From NCBI GenBank assembly GCA_964228885.1, contig CAXRCG010000081.1, positions 1 to 64,000 on the forward strand: a DNA stretch of 64,000 bases, given 5' to 3'. Source of the stretch: UBA4582 sp964228885. GTDB lineage: Bacteria > Pseudomonadota > Gammaproteobacteria > Pseudomonadales > Azotimanducaceae. Below, piece after piece: positions 16,873-25,843 of this stretch. The notes beneath the pieces are model-generated. The model was given only the letters and a program-made list of their open reading frames with translations, made no database searches and was not told where the DNA came from. Both the position numbers and the translations under genes were made by a program. Position 1 is the first letter of the stretch. Each line of letters opens with the position of its first letter.

Positions 16873-17130
16873 GTGGTGAGGGTTTGCTGCGTTGAAATTA
16901 CCGGTAAAGATGTTGTGGTTTGCCTGCTCACACTCGAACATGGGCAATTTACCTTATCTGTTTGCCGAACACGTAAACTTGGACTTAACAAAGCGTATAG
17001 TCGGCAGAACTTTCAGCAATGTCAGCCTGACTTCGCGAAGCTGATAAAGGACTAAAGCATTGCTAAGGTTTTCATCAAATTACGCATGAAGAAACGGAGG
17101 TTTGCCGGAGACGCCGTCAGTTTAATAGAT
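16873..17130 (+). pseudogene. Degraded DUF3010 family gene
   Basis: Starting at GTG 16873, the frame reads VVRVCCVEITGKDVVVCLL, then CRTRKL and FAKLIKD, which match the N-terminal half of DUF3010 proteins (about 140 aa) as I remember the family. A TAA at 17053-17055 falls where the family has Tyr (KLxxDY). Past the stop, the same frame continues in family character: AKVFIKLRMKKRRFAGDAVS, matching the conserved KGKFAGGAVSF stretch. The following segment (KMEAAIQ in relatives) seems deleted, and the remaining C-terminus is missing. This is therefore a recent nonsense mutation plus decay. It is plus strand between two minus-strand genes. The function of the family is not known. Confidence 0.7.
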
Positions 17131-17148
17131 GGCGTCTACCCTAACGCT

Positions 17149-17607
17149 CTATACCTGAGAAGGTTTTGCGAGCACAGTCAAAACACCTATCGCCATGAGT
17201 ATTAGCCCAGCGATTCGCTGGTAGCTAACGTCAAATTGTTTTGAACCAAAGAGTCCGTAGTGATCAATCACGCTCATCGCAACCAATTGTCCCAACAAGA
17301 CGAAGGAAACGGCATTGGCAACACCAAATCGAGGTGCGACCCATGTGATGCTAAGTATATAGAACATGACAAAAAAGCCTCCCAGATAGAAATACCAGGG
17401 CGTATCGGGTGCTATCAATGTAGAAGGCATCCCAGCTGTTGTAAGCAGGTAAGCGACTGCAACCGTCAATCCGACGACGAAAAGTATAGTCGCTGCAAGC
17501 GCCGGACTCTCGAGCCTGGCGCCCAAACTGCCATTCAACGCGGCCATAACCGGGATACCAAGACCGGCTAGTAACATGACTATCGCGTATATTACTGTTG
17601 TATTCAT
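17149..17607 (-). CDS. DMT-type membrane protein, YdcZ/DUF606 family
   Basis: A 152-residue inner-membrane protein with about five hydrophobic helices, matching the small half-size DMT transporters called YdcZ. Family-like segments are MLLAGLGIPVMAALNGSLGARLESPALAATILF, GGFFVMFYILSITWVAPRFGVANAV and a C-terminal RIAGLILMAIGVLTVL (segments listed separately, each continuous in the protein). ATG 17607 is favoured over 17649 because it gives the usual short N-terminus. Function as an exporter is assumed from the superfamily only. Its end abuts the DUF3010 pseudogene. Confidence 0.8.
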   Translation of the reverse strand: MNTTVIYAIVMLLAGLGIPVMAALNGSLGARLESPALAATILFVVGLTVAVAYLLTTAGMPSTLIAPDTPWYFYLGGFFVMFYILSITWVAPRFGVANAVSFVLLGQLVAMSVIDHYGLFGSKQFDVSYQRIAGLILMAIGVLTVLAKPSQV

Positions 17608-17791
17608 TTCCACCACCAGAGCAGACCAAACTTTGTAGATATCATGCATTTATTTGCGATCAAGTTCACGCAAAGTGACTAAGATCAAACCAAAACGCCA
17701 CGAATTAGGATATTATGGCTACAAGATCGGGAGGGTAGGTCTTCATGAGTTTAAGTATGATTCAGTAACCCTTTGCATATGGAGATTTTTT

Positions 17792-18088
17792 GTGAAATAC
17801 GTTGTTTCAATTTTAGCTATATTAGCCCTTAGCCCTGCTCTAAACGCCGCAGATATCGCCGCTGGCAAGGCAAAAGCCGCTCTTTGTGCAGCCTGTCATG
17901 GTACGGCGGGTATCAGCCCTAATGATCTTTGGCCAAACCTAGCCGGTCAAAAAAAGACGTACCTTGTAAGGCAAATTAAGGCATTCAGAGATGGAGATCG
18001 TGTCGACCCAATGATGGCCCCTATGGTACGTTCCTTGACAGATACCGACGTGGAAAATATTGCAGCTTATTACAGTAGTTTGAAATAG
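17792..18088 (+). CDS. Small periplasmic c-type cytochrome
   Basis: A 98-residue cytochrome c. GTG 17792 is chosen because GGAG lies 7 bases upstream and a signal peptide follows directly (VVSILAILALSPALNA). The haem motif CAACH is at 33-37, and the distal Met ligand is in the segment MMAPMVRSL. LAGQKKTYLVRQIKAFRDG is typical of class I c553/c4-like cytochromes, which carry electrons in the periplasm. It is monocistronic, followed by an acyl-CoA synthetase gene after 176 bp. An upstream in-frame extension to 17654 would bury the signal peptide and is unlikely. Confidence 0.88.
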   Translation: MKYVVSILAILALSPALNAADIAAGKAKAALCAACHGTAGISPNDLWPNLAGQKKTYLVRQIKAFRDGDRVDPMMAPMVRSLTDTDVENIAAYYSSLK

Positions 18089-18264
18089 CGCAGTGGCGGT
18101 AGCGGGGTAAACGGGCAACGCGCCATACTCTGACATTTCACTCAAGCATCTTTCAGTTGCTTGTACTTGGCTAACACTAAAGTAACAACACTCCTGCTTA
18201 CCCCAGTCAGGTTACGAACCACGGCACTGCCTAACATAAAAACAATAACGGGGAGTCACCAACC

Positions 18265-19827
18265 ATGTACGCAGACCATTTTTCACAAAAGAAACCTGAT
18301 CAGCCTGCCATTATCATGGCAGATACTGGCGCGACCCTTACCTATCGGCAGTTTGATCAACAGACAAACAAAGTTGCTCATTTGCTTCGATCATTGGGCC
18401 TGGACCGACTCGATCACTACGCAGTCTTTATGGAAAATTCGATTCACTACCCTGAGATCTGTGGTGCTGGAGAACGTTCAGGTCTCTACTACACCTGCAT
18501 AAACTCTTATCTCACCGCGGACGAGCTTGCCTACATTTTAAACAATAGCGAGTCTCAGACTGTTTTCACCAGCGCGGCAAAGTGCCACATCCTGATGGAA
18601 GCACTAAAGCAATGCCCCAAAGTCAAAAAATGTTACGTCGTGGCCAATGAAAACGCGGATCTACCCAACGACATGTTCGTAAACTATCACGAAGCCATCA
18701 ACGGTCAGCTATCGACACCCATAGCTGATGAGTTTCTAGGTACGGCTATGCTCTACTCTTCAGGAACAACCGGCCGACCAAAAGGTATTCTACGCCCGCT
18801 GGAACCACAGTCACCCTCGGAACAACTTCCGATGATGAGCTTTCTACAAGACCTTTGGCAATACCGTGAGGACATGATCTATCTATCTCCCGCCCCGCTT
18901 TATCACTCTGCGCCACAGGCGGCCGTTGGCTTGACTATTCGCGCGGGCGGCACTGCAGTCATCATGGAGAAGTTTGATCCTGAAGCCTACCTCAACTACA
19001 TCAGTCAGTATGGTGTTACCCACAGTCAGCTGGTACCAACGATGTTCAGCCGAATGCTGAAATTGCCAGAACAGATACGTGCACAAGCAGACCTTTCTTC
19101 ACTCGAGGTCGCTATTCACGCCGCGGCCCCCTGCCCAGCGAAAGTGAAGGAACAGATGATTGAATGGTGGGGACCCATCATCAATGAGTACTACGGCGCA
19201 ACCGAAGGTCTTGGATTTGCCGCTTGCAACAGTGAAGAATGGTTAGCGCACAAAGGTACTGTCGGAAAAGTTATTCTTGGTGAAGTTTCAATCCTAGACG
19301 AAAACGGCGAACCTATGGCCAAGGGAGAACCAGGTGAAATATGGTTTAAAACCGCAAACGCATTCTCGTACTTCAATGACGATGAAAAAACCAGAGATGT
19401 CATGTCAGACGACGGCACGATGAGTACCGTGGGTGACGTCGGCTATCTGGACGACGACGGCTTCCTCTACCTGACCGACAGATCTACTTTTATGATTATC
19501 TCGGGTGGCGTGAACATTTACCCTCAGGAAACAGAAGACCTGCTCATCACTCATCCGAAAATTGCTGATGCCGCTGTCTTTGGCGTGCCAAACGAGGATT
19601 TTGGAGAAGAAGTTAAGGCTGTTTTACAGACAATGCCTGACATTGAAGAAAATGAAGACTTAATTCTAGAAATCATGGCGTTTTGCGCGGATAACCTATC
19701 GGCACAAAAGTGTCCGCGATCAATCGACTTCGAAGCTGAGTTACCGAGACTACCCACCGGCAAACTATACAAGCGCGTGCTGAGGGACAAATATTGGGCT
19801 GACAAGAAAAGCAAGATCATGGGGTAA
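18265..19827 (+). CDS. Acyl-CoA synthetase (AMP-binding family)
   Basis: A 520-residue ANL-superfamily enzyme that activates a carboxylic acid to its CoA thioester with ATP. The P-loop-like motif YSSGTTGRPKG is at 164-174, YYGATEG is at 309-315, the TGD-type hinge region reads VGDVGYLDDDGFLYLTDR, and the catalytic C-terminal lysine is Lys500 in PTGKLYKR. GGGGAG lies about 12 bases before ATG. It faces a convergent operon with two acyl-CoA dehydrogenases and an MFS carrier, so these genes may jointly handle one hydrophobic acid, perhaps a branched or steroid-like one. The substrate is not determinable. Confidence 0.9.
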   Translation: MYADHFSQKKPDQPAIIMADTGATLTYRQFDQQTNKVAHLLRSLGLDRLDHYAVFMENSIHYPEICGAGERSGLYYTCINSYLTADELAYILNNSESQTVFTSAAKCHILMEALKQCPKVKKCYVVANENADLPNDMFVNYHEAINGQLSTPIADEFLGTAMLYSSGTTGRPKGILRPLEPQSPSEQLPMMSFLQDLWQYREDMIYLSPAPLYHSAPQAAVGLTIRAGGTAVIMEKFDPEAYLNYISQYGVTHSQLVPTMFSRMLKLPEQIRAQADLSSLEVAIHAAAPCPAKVKEQMIEWWGPIINEYYGATEGLGFAACNSEEWLAHKGTVGKVILGEVSILDENGEPMAKGEPGEIWFKTANAFSYFNDDEKTRDVMSDDGTMSTVGDVGYLDDDGFLYLTDRSTFMIISGGVNIYPQETEDLLITHPKIADAAVFGVPNEDFGEEVKAVLQTMPDIEENEDLILEIMAFCADNLSAQKCPRSIDFEAELPRLPTGKLYKRVLRDKYWADKKSKIMG

Positions 19828-19829
19828 CA

Positions 19830-19860
19830 GCTTGGGATGTTGCAAACCAACATCCCAAGC
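19830..19860. terminator. 12-bp perfect stem hairpin between convergent genes
   Basis: GCTTGGGATGTT and its exact complement are separated by a 7-base loop, immediately after the acyl-CoA synthetase stop. A second small inverted repeat (AACCTT-TTT-AAGGTT, 19866-19880) follows. Together they lie between convergent genes and probably stop transcription from both sides, although the T-run is not directly attached to the long stem. Confidence 0.7.
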
Positions 19861-19886
19861 CGAACAACCTTTTTAAGGTTATAAGG

Positions 19887-21128
19887 TCAAGCACCCGAGG
19901 GAATTTTGTTAAACCCGATTCCTTTATCCGCGCGCATATCATCCGGCAGTCCAAGCACCCGTTCAGACAAAATATTGCGCAGTATCTGATCAGTACCCCC
20001 TTCAATTCGCACAGCGGGCGATCGCATCAGCATCGCCTGAATGCGTGCCGAATCTCGGGCAATCTCCGGGTCAACTATCGCGCCACCTAAGCCTTGCAGA
20101 TCAAGAGAAAATTTTGCGATGTCCTGCATCATGCCGCCGGCAACGAGCTTTCCGATACTGTTTTCAGGACCGGGAACTTCACCCTTAGAGAGCGCAGAAA
20201 TTGCTCGCGAGGCTGTATTTCTTAAACCTGCACTCTTAGCATACCAATCCGCCAGTTTCGATTTCACTGCTGGGTTGTCAATGGCTGTACCTGTCGCAAT
20301 ATGCAGTTCTTCTACCAACGCCTGAATTTCTGGGAACCCTGTCGCAATTCCTCCACCAATCGCCATGCGCTCATTCATCAACGTTGTCAATGAAACTCGC
20401 CAGCCTTCACCGACCTCGCCGAGTCGTTGCGCATCGGGAATTCGGACATTCTCGAAATAGACCTCGTTAAAACCACTGTCTCCATTAGCCTGTTTGATGG
20501 GTCTGACATCAACCCCATCAGATTTCATATCTAGAAAGAACATGGTCAACCCACGATGCTTTGGCACCTCAGGGTCGGTCCGAGTAATCAGAATCCCATA
20601 ATCACTATGTTGCGCGCCTGAAGTCCAAATTTTCTGGCCATTGATCACCCAGTCATCACCCTCTTTTTCCGCCTTGGTTCGTAGACCGGCAAGATCAGAC
20701 CCAGCCTGAGGTTCTGAAAACAACTGGCACCAGACTTCCTGTCCACTTGCCAGTTTCGGCATGTATCGCTTTAGTTGCGCTTCCGAGGCATAAGACATCA
20801 TGGTTGGCGCACACATCCCTTGACCAATAATAAAAGTACCGCTTAGCTTGCCGTAAACACCCTCTTCCTGATTCCAGATAACGCTCTCAATAGGTGTTGC
20901 ACTGCGTCCACCGTATTCTTTCGGCCACTGGATACAGGCCCAACCAGCATCAGCTTTTTTCTTCTGCCATTTTTTAGCTTCGGTTAACGGGTCATAACGG
21001 CCAGTCCGTGTGCTCCCAAAACCACTCAACTCAAGTTCTTCACGCAAATAAGTCGGCGCATTATCACCAATCCAGCTCTTCACTTGCTGGCGAAAGGTTG
21101 CTTCTTTTTCTGTATCGTTAAAGTTCAT
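19887..21128 (-). CDS. Acyl-CoA dehydrogenase, catalytic (alpha-type) subunit
   Basis: A 413-residue FAD flavoprotein. The FAD/substrate segments read WCQLFSEPQAGSDLAGL and WVINGQKIWTSGAQHSDYG, and the C-terminal segment RIEGGTDQILRNILSERVLGLP carries the Glu expected as catalytic base. It oxidises an acyl-CoA to the enoyl-CoA. It lies 9 bp downstream of a second ACAD that lacks this Glu; such pairs in proteobacteria and actinobacteria form alpha2beta2 enzymes acting on bulky substrates such as steroid side chains. Operon order is MFS - ACAD beta - ACAD alpha. Confidence 0.92.
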   Translation of the reverse strand: MNFNDTEKEATFRQQVKSWIGDNAPTYLREELELSGFGSTRTGRYDPLTEAKKWQKKKADAGWACIQWPKEYGGRSATPIESVIWNQEEGVYGKLSGTFIIGQGMCAPTMMSYASEAQLKRYMPKLASGQEVWCQLFSEPQAGSDLAGLRTKAEKEGDDWVINGQKIWTSGAQHSDYGILITRTDPEVPKHRGLTMFFLDMKSDGVDVRPIKQANGDSGFNEVYFENVRIPDAQRLGEVGEGWRVSLTTLMNERMAIGGGIATGFPEIQALVEELHIATGTAIDNPAVKSKLADWYAKSAGLRNTASRAISALSKGEVPGPENSIGKLVAGGMMQDIAKFSLDLQGLGGAIVDPEIARDSARIQAMLMRSPAVRIEGGTDQILRNILSERVLGLPDDMRADKGIGFNKIPSGA

Positions 21129-21137
21129 CAGATCCCC

Positions 21138-22271
21138 TTATGCCGCTTTGCCGGATGGTAGCGCGTTTATAAGCTTGTCTTCCCAAGTCGACAACCCCCC
21201 AAGCAACAGCGTCAGATAGTTAGAACGTCGATAATACAGATGACAGTCGAACTCCCAAGTGAAGCCCATACCGCCGTGCACCTGAATATTATCCCTGGCA
21301 CAAAGCTGATACGCCTGAGTGGCTGATACTCTTGCGGTAGCTGCAGCTAGCGGCAGTTCAGCGGAATCCGTGGATAACGCCCAAGCCGCGTAGTAACAAT
21401 TTGATTCAGCCAGCTTAAGCGCGACATACATATCTGCCATCATATGTTTCAGTGCTTGAAATGACCCAATGGGGCGCCCAAACGCAAACCGGCCTTTCGC
21501 ATAATCAACTGCCATGTCGAGGGCTTTTCTTGCACCACCAATTTGTTCGAACGCGATGAGTACAGCGGCTCTGTCATAGACCACCTTCAACTGCCGCCAG
21601 CCTTCACCAGAGGCGCCTAACAATTCGCACGGCGTGTTTGCGAATTCAACAGAACCGGAGTTCATCGTGTTATCTACCGTATCGATTGGGGTCACTGAAA
21701 CGCTGTCGGGTGAGACACCAATTGCATCACCCAAATCAACCAGATATAAGCTCACACCCGCGCTGATATCCCGCGCGACAACAACACAGAGGTTAGCAAT
21801 ACCCGCATGGGGAACAATCAATTTACTACCGGACAACTTGCCATCACTACACGACACCTGAATGTTGTTCTCCGTAATCTCTTGCGTCGATTCGGTGACA
21901 GCCAAGGTTCCAATCACTTCTCCAGCAGCCAGCTTTGGTAACCAAGTCTGCTTTTGGTCTTCAGAGCCAAACAACTGAATTGCTTCTGCCGCGAGATAAA
22001 TTGAAGAAGAAAAAGGCGTGGGAGCAAGATAAGCACCCAGTTGCTCAGCGACTAGGCACAAAGTCGAATAGCCCGCACCGACGCCACCGTATTCTAGTGG
22101 GATAGCAGTGCCCAGCACCCCCATTTCGACCAGACCTTGCCAGACATCCTCAGAATAGGCGTGTTCTCCTTCAAGCACAGAACGAAACACGCCATTCTCG
22201 CAATTGTTCATCAGGTACCTGTCTACCTGGTCTCTCACCATTTTCTCATCACTCGAAAAATCAAAGTCCAT
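21138..22271 (-). CDS. Acyl-CoA dehydrogenase, beta-type subunit lacking catalytic Glu
   Basis: A 377-residue ACAD-fold protein. Its N-terminus (MDFDFSSDEKMVRDQVDRYL) and LVEMGVLGTAIPLEYGGVGAGY segment are typical. The C-terminal region reads NIQVHGGMGFTWE and then YYRRSNYLTLLLGG with no EGT motif, so the catalytic glutamate is missing. This is the pattern of the non-catalytic half of heterotetrameric FadE enzymes. It starts 2 bp after the MFS stop and ends 9 bp before the alpha-type gene. The pair most likely forms one enzyme. Confidence 0.9.
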   Translation of the reverse strand: MDFDFSSDEKMVRDQVDRYLMNNCENGVFRSVLEGEHAYSEDVWQGLVEMGVLGTAIPLEYGGVGAGYSTLCLVAEQLGAYLAPTPFSSSIYLAAEAIQLFGSEDQKQTWLPKLAAGEVIGTLAVTESTQEITENNIQVSCSDGKLSGSKLIVPHAGIANLCVVVARDISAGVSLYLVDLGDAIGVSPDSVSVTPIDTVDNTMNSGSVEFANTPCELLGASGEGWRQLKVVYDRAAVLIAFEQIGGARKALDMAVDYAKGRFAFGRPIGSFQALKHMMADMYVALKLAESNCYYAAWALSTDSAELPLAAATARVSATQAYQLCARDNIQVHGGMGFTWEFDCHLYYRRSNYLTLLLGGLSTWEDKLINALPSGKAA

Positions 22272-22273
22272 CG

Positions 22274-23599
22274 TTACACTCCATTTTCTGAAAAATTAGC
22301 CCGGTCAATACCCGCTTTAAGGTGGTTACCGGCAAGAAAGTAGTGAAAGCCAGACCATACGTTAACAAATGAAAAGACCAGCAATGAATATCTCAGCGAC
22401 TCCTGACCGTACGTATTTGCAAATAAATCACTAACAATTCCCACTGCCTGCGGTCCAAAGCCTAGACCTATGATATTCAGCATGAAAAGGCATATCGCCG
22501 CAGCAACCGCTCTCATTTCAGGCTTCACCAAACTTTGTATCATTGCGAATGTCGGCGCCAGATAAAAACCGGCAAAAAACGCCGGGATCAAATAGACATA
22601 GAGAGAGGTCACAAAATCCTCAATGAGGAAAAAGAGTACAAGAAAAGGAACCAGACCTGCTTTAGCGATACCAACCAGCCACCCGAACCATCGTTCATCG
22701 CGTCGAGCCAGAATATCAGCGAGCTTACCAGCAACAAATGTACCGGTTCCACCCACCACACCAGACATGAGCGCCAGCGTAAAACCCACTTCAGTTTGAG
22801 AGAGACCGTGGGACCGAACAAAAAAAGCAGGCAACCACAGCACCATGCCATAGCCAACAAATCCCGCTAGGGAACTGCCAAACACTGCATGTCGAGTTGC
22901 CGGGGTTGACCACATGTATTTGACCACGCTAAGAAAAGGTGGCGCGGATGCCTGGACTTTAGGCGCGAGGCCATCTAACTTGTCAGAACCGCCCCTTTCA
23001 GGTTCCGCAACGGTAAAGCGCATTAACAACGCAATGGCCAGTCCGGGAAGACCTACGACAATAAAAGTGGTTCTCCAGCCCCAATTCTCACTCATCCAAC
23101 CGCCAGCAAGATAGGCGATAAGCAACCCGAGGTTAACGCCGATGGCATAGATGCCCATCGCAGTTCCTCGTTGTTTTAGTGGAAACATATCTGAGATCAT
23201 GGAGTGCGAAGGCGGACTTGACCCCGCTTCACCAATCCCCACGCCTATTCGAGCCACAACCAGTTGAAAAAATGACTGTGCCAAGCCACAAACCGCTGTC
23301 ATGCCACTCCAAATAGTTATGGCAAGAGCAATAATGTTTCGTCGGTTGCCCCTGTCTGCCAGCATGGCGATGGGCATACCGAGCGTCGCGTAGAAAAGTG
23401 CAAATGTCAGCCCGATCAAAAAACCCATTTGGGTATCACTTGCACCTAAATCCTGTTTAATCGGCTCTAACAAAATGCCCATAATCTGGCGGTCGACGTG
23501 ACTGGATGTAAACACAAGAACAAGGATGCCGAGCGCGTACCAGCGGTACCAGGGCGCAGTCGTTATTCGCGATTGGGGCTTGCTGGATACTTCACTCAT
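22274..23599 (-). CDS. MFS transporter, spinster-like
   Basis: A 441-residue, 12-helix major facilitator. The opening WYALGILVLVFTSSHVDRQIMGILLEPIKQDLG and the loop GMPIAMLADRGNRRNIIAL are typical of the spinster-type subfamily. GIGEAGSSPPSHSMISDMFP is the conserved helix 4-5 region. In proteobacteria this subfamily often accompanies degradation of hydrophobic or aromatic acids. It is the first gene of the minus-strand MFS-ACAD-ACAD operon, so it may import the acid that those enzymes oxidise. Confidence 0.9.
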   Translation of the reverse strand: MSEVSSKPQSRITTAPWYRWYALGILVLVFTSSHVDRQIMGILLEPIKQDLGASDTQMGFLIGLTFALFYATLGMPIAMLADRGNRRNIIALAITIWSGMTAVCGLAQSFFQLVVARIGVGIGEAGSSPPSHSMISDMFPLKQRGTAMGIYAIGVNLGLLIAYLAGGWMSENWGWRTTFIVVGLPGLAIALLMRFTVAEPERGGSDKLDGLAPKVQASAPPFLSVVKYMWSTPATRHAVFGSSLAGFVGYGMVLWLPAFFVRSHGLSQTEVGFTLALMSGVVGGTGTFVAGKLADILARRDERWFGWLVGIAKAGLVPFLVLFFLIEDFVTSLYVYLIPAFFAGFYLAPTFAMIQSLVKPEMRAVAAAICLFMLNIIGLGFGPQAVGIVSDLFANTYGQESLRYSLLVFSFVNVWSGFHYFLAGNHLKAGIDRANFSENGV

Positions 23600-23952
23600 G
23601 CTGGTTACACTATTTGTTGTGAGTAGACAGCTGCCAATATAAGTTTTACTGAGCAGGCTAACAAGCGTCAGTGCAAAGGATACTTATGATGAAAACAGCT
23701 ATCGCAGCAAGCGGGGTAGGGAAAATCTATTACAAATTGAATCTCGAAGCATGGGCAGAGGCTAAGCTCGATGTTGCTCGCCCCGATCTTTATCGACTTA
23801 ATAAGTGTGTCGTTTTTACTCAACTATTAATAAAACAAACAAAAACCACTCGTTTTTGACATACACGTTTGCTTTGGACCTTCAAACATTGCATATTCCA
23901 CACCAGATTCCCTGATGGCTTATACCACTAATTATCCAAAGGTAGATCGCAA
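23600..23952. other. Divergent intergenic region
   Basis: About 350 bp between the MFS operon (minus) and the acyltransferase gene (plus). A 57-codon frame from ATG 23686 with AGGA upstream exists but has no recognisable features. The region should carry both promoters; no repeats stood out. Confidence 0.45.
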
Positions 23953-24837
23953 TTGCGTGCAATCTCAGGTCACATCTTAAGCTGTATATCGCTGGCAGCC
24001 ATTACTGTTAATTTACTGATCTGGATTCCTTTTCTAGTACTCTTTGCTGTACTCAATTTGATTCCCGTGAAAAAATTCCAACAGCTTTGTTATCACTGCA
24101 CGGCTATTTTCTATCGCTTCGCTGTTGCCGGTAACACATTTTGGTTAACCCGAGTGTTACGAATAGATTTCAGAATTCATGGCCACCTGCCCAGCGACAC
24201 AACACGACCTCTTATTATTGTTAGCAACCATAAGTCCTGGTTCGATATTCTGCTGCTACAAGCCGTGGTTGTTCCCGGAGGCCCTATTCTAAAATTTTTG
24301 ATTAAGTCGACCCTTGTTTATGTACCTGTTGTCGGCTGGATTTGTCTTGCCCTCAGATTTCCACGCTTAACCAGAGGTGGTTCATTGAGTAAAAACAGAA
24401 AAGATTTTAAGGCTGTGTCTCAGGTTGCACAGCAAACCAGTTCCAGTTCAGACGCATTATTGAATTTCGCTGAAGGCACCCGGTTTACGCAGGAAAAAAG
24501 AAAACAATTCAAATCTCCCTACCAATACCTATTGGCGCCAAAGTCCGGCGGATTCAAGACCATGCTTAATACGATGGATAACGCTCTGGTGCTTGACGTG
24601 ACTGTTGGATATCCCGCCGGAGGAGATAATTTTTGGACTTGCCTGAGCGGCTCAGTGCGCAGCATAGAAGTTTGGACTGAATGCTCAAACGCCGACGAAC
24701 TGGGCAATTCAAAGCAATGGCTTGAAGCGTGCTGGGAAGAGAAAGAGCGCCTATTGAAGGACCTTTACCAAAACAATTACGACGCTCAGGCTTACCAAGA
24801 CAATACTAGGCGGCGGGTCGCGTATCCGCCACAATAG
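23953..24837 (+). CDS. PlsC/YihG-like lysophospholipid acyltransferase
   Basis: A 294-residue membrane-associated acyltransferase. The HX4D catalytic motif is NHKSWFD (His93, Asp98) and the acceptor-binding motif is FAEGTRFT (172-179). An N-terminal hydrophobic segment (LAAITVNLLIWIPFLVLFAVLNL) anchors it. The combination resembles YihG, an acyltransferase that modifies phospholipid acyl chains. Start is TTG 23953 with AAAGG about 11 bases upstream. Its 3' end overlaps the convergent TauD gene by 32 bp. It lies between the fatty-acid-like gene set and the purine locus and shows no functional tie to either. Confidence 0.9.
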   Translation: MRAISGHILSCISLAAITVNLLIWIPFLVLFAVLNLIPVKKFQQLCYHCTAIFYRFAVAGNTFWLTRVLRIDFRIHGHLPSDTTRPLIIVSNHKSWFDILLLQAVVVPGGPILKFLIKSTLVYVPVVGWICLALRFPRLTRGGSLSKNRKDFKAVSQVAQQTSSSSDALLNFAEGTRFTQEKRKQFKSPYQYLLAPKSGGFKTMLNTMDNALVLDVTVGYPAGGDNFWTCLSGSVRSIEVWTECSNADELGNSKQWLEACWEEKERLLKDLYQNNYDAQAYQDNTRRRVAYPPQ

Positions 24838-25621
24838 ACACGCGTTCACCATATCTGCTCTCAGGATAATAATCCCACACCGCGTGATGTTGGGTGCATC
24901 TGTTGTCCCAAAATGCGAGGGTGTTGGGTTCCCAGTCTACCCGCGCAACCAGCTTTGGGGTCGATTCTATGTGCCGAAATAACATGTCCAAAAGTGCGCG
25001 GCTCTCATTGGGTCTGAAACCTTTAATATGAGTGGTAAAACCGGAATTTACATAAAGCACTTTTTTCCCTGTATCCGGATGGGTTGTGACCACCGGATGT
25101 TCGTGTCTCGGATAGCCTCCTTCCGGCGGCGTTGACTTGTAACTACCGACATAGGGTAGAGCGCCATCGTGCACTGCGGTCAAACCTTGGAGTATGCTTT
25201 TCATTTTGTCGGACAACAGCTCATAAGCCAGATACATATCGGCGAATAACGTATCCCCACCCCCGCAAGCCGGCGTTTGCGTGACGTACAACATTGATCC
25301 CATCGGCGGATATTCGTCGCAGGTCACATCAGTATGCCAACCATCGCCGGCGGTATACGCGGAATCAGCATTTGTTGCCACTTTGAGTATTTCTGGGTGC
25401 TCTTTTTGGTCTTTGTACATCGGATGAACATGCAATTCACCAAATTTACTACCCAAGGCAACGTGTTGGTCGCGACTCAAATTCTGGTCTCTGAATACCA
25501 GCACACCCCACTTCAACCAGCCTTCACGAAGCGCGTTAAAGGTATTGTTGCCCATCGGCTCCGCCAAATCGATACCGGTTACTTCCGCACCCAGATGCGG
25601 TGTAATTGACCTAAACTCCAT
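24806..25621 (-). CDS. TauD/TfdA-family 2-oxoglutarate dioxygenase
   Basis: A 271-residue Fe(II)/2-oxoglutarate enzyme. The iron ligands are His96 and Asp98 in GWHTDVT and the distal His245 in NRCTQHHAVWDY; Arg260 (YGERVSI) binds 2-oxoglutarate. PGGDTLF-like ACGGGDTLFADM is the family loop. Substrates in this family range from taurine and 2,4-D to, in fungi, xanthine (XanA). It is divergent from ureidoglycolate lyase by 222 bp and so sits at the edge of the purine locus, making a purine-related or amino-sulfonate substrate possible. The 3' end overlaps the acyltransferase gene. Confidence 0.88.
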   Translation of the reverse strand: MEFRSITPHLGAEVTGIDLAEPMGNNTFNALREGWLKWGVLVFRDQNLSRDQHVALGSKFGELHVHPMYKDQKEHPEILKVATNADSAYTAGDGWHTDVTCDEYPPMGSMLYVTQTPACGGGDTLFADMYLAYELLSDKMKSILQGLTAVHDGALPYVGSYKSTPPEGGYPRHEHPVVTTHPDTGKKVLYVNSGFTTHIKGFRPNESRALLDMLFRHIESTPKLVARVDWEPNTLAFWDNRCTQHHAVWDYYPESRYGERVSIVADTRPAA

Positions 25622-25843
25622 AACCTTCCCCTTGCTGATATTAATAGCTTTCTTAGATAATAGCGCAAACGATCGTCATGTACAGTCACATAGCATAGTA
25701 CGAGCCTATGATCAGAGCCATAAACACACTCAGAGAAACCCTCCTCAATCGAGGCCTGACAAAATTTCTGGAATTCGTAACGCCGTAAACACAGCGCCAC
25801 TCTGATAACATAGCTTCTAAATCAAAAGGAATACGCCATCATT

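Noticed and set aside
17109..17137. AGACGCC/GGCGTCT inverted repeat as a terminator for the YdcZ-like gene
   Set aside because: Large loop, no T-run, and it lies within the DUF3010 remnant.
23686..23859. 57-codon frame starting ATG with AGGA upstream
   Set aside because: No recognisable features, composition not clearly protein-like, and it lies where divergent promoters are expected; kept out of the gene list.
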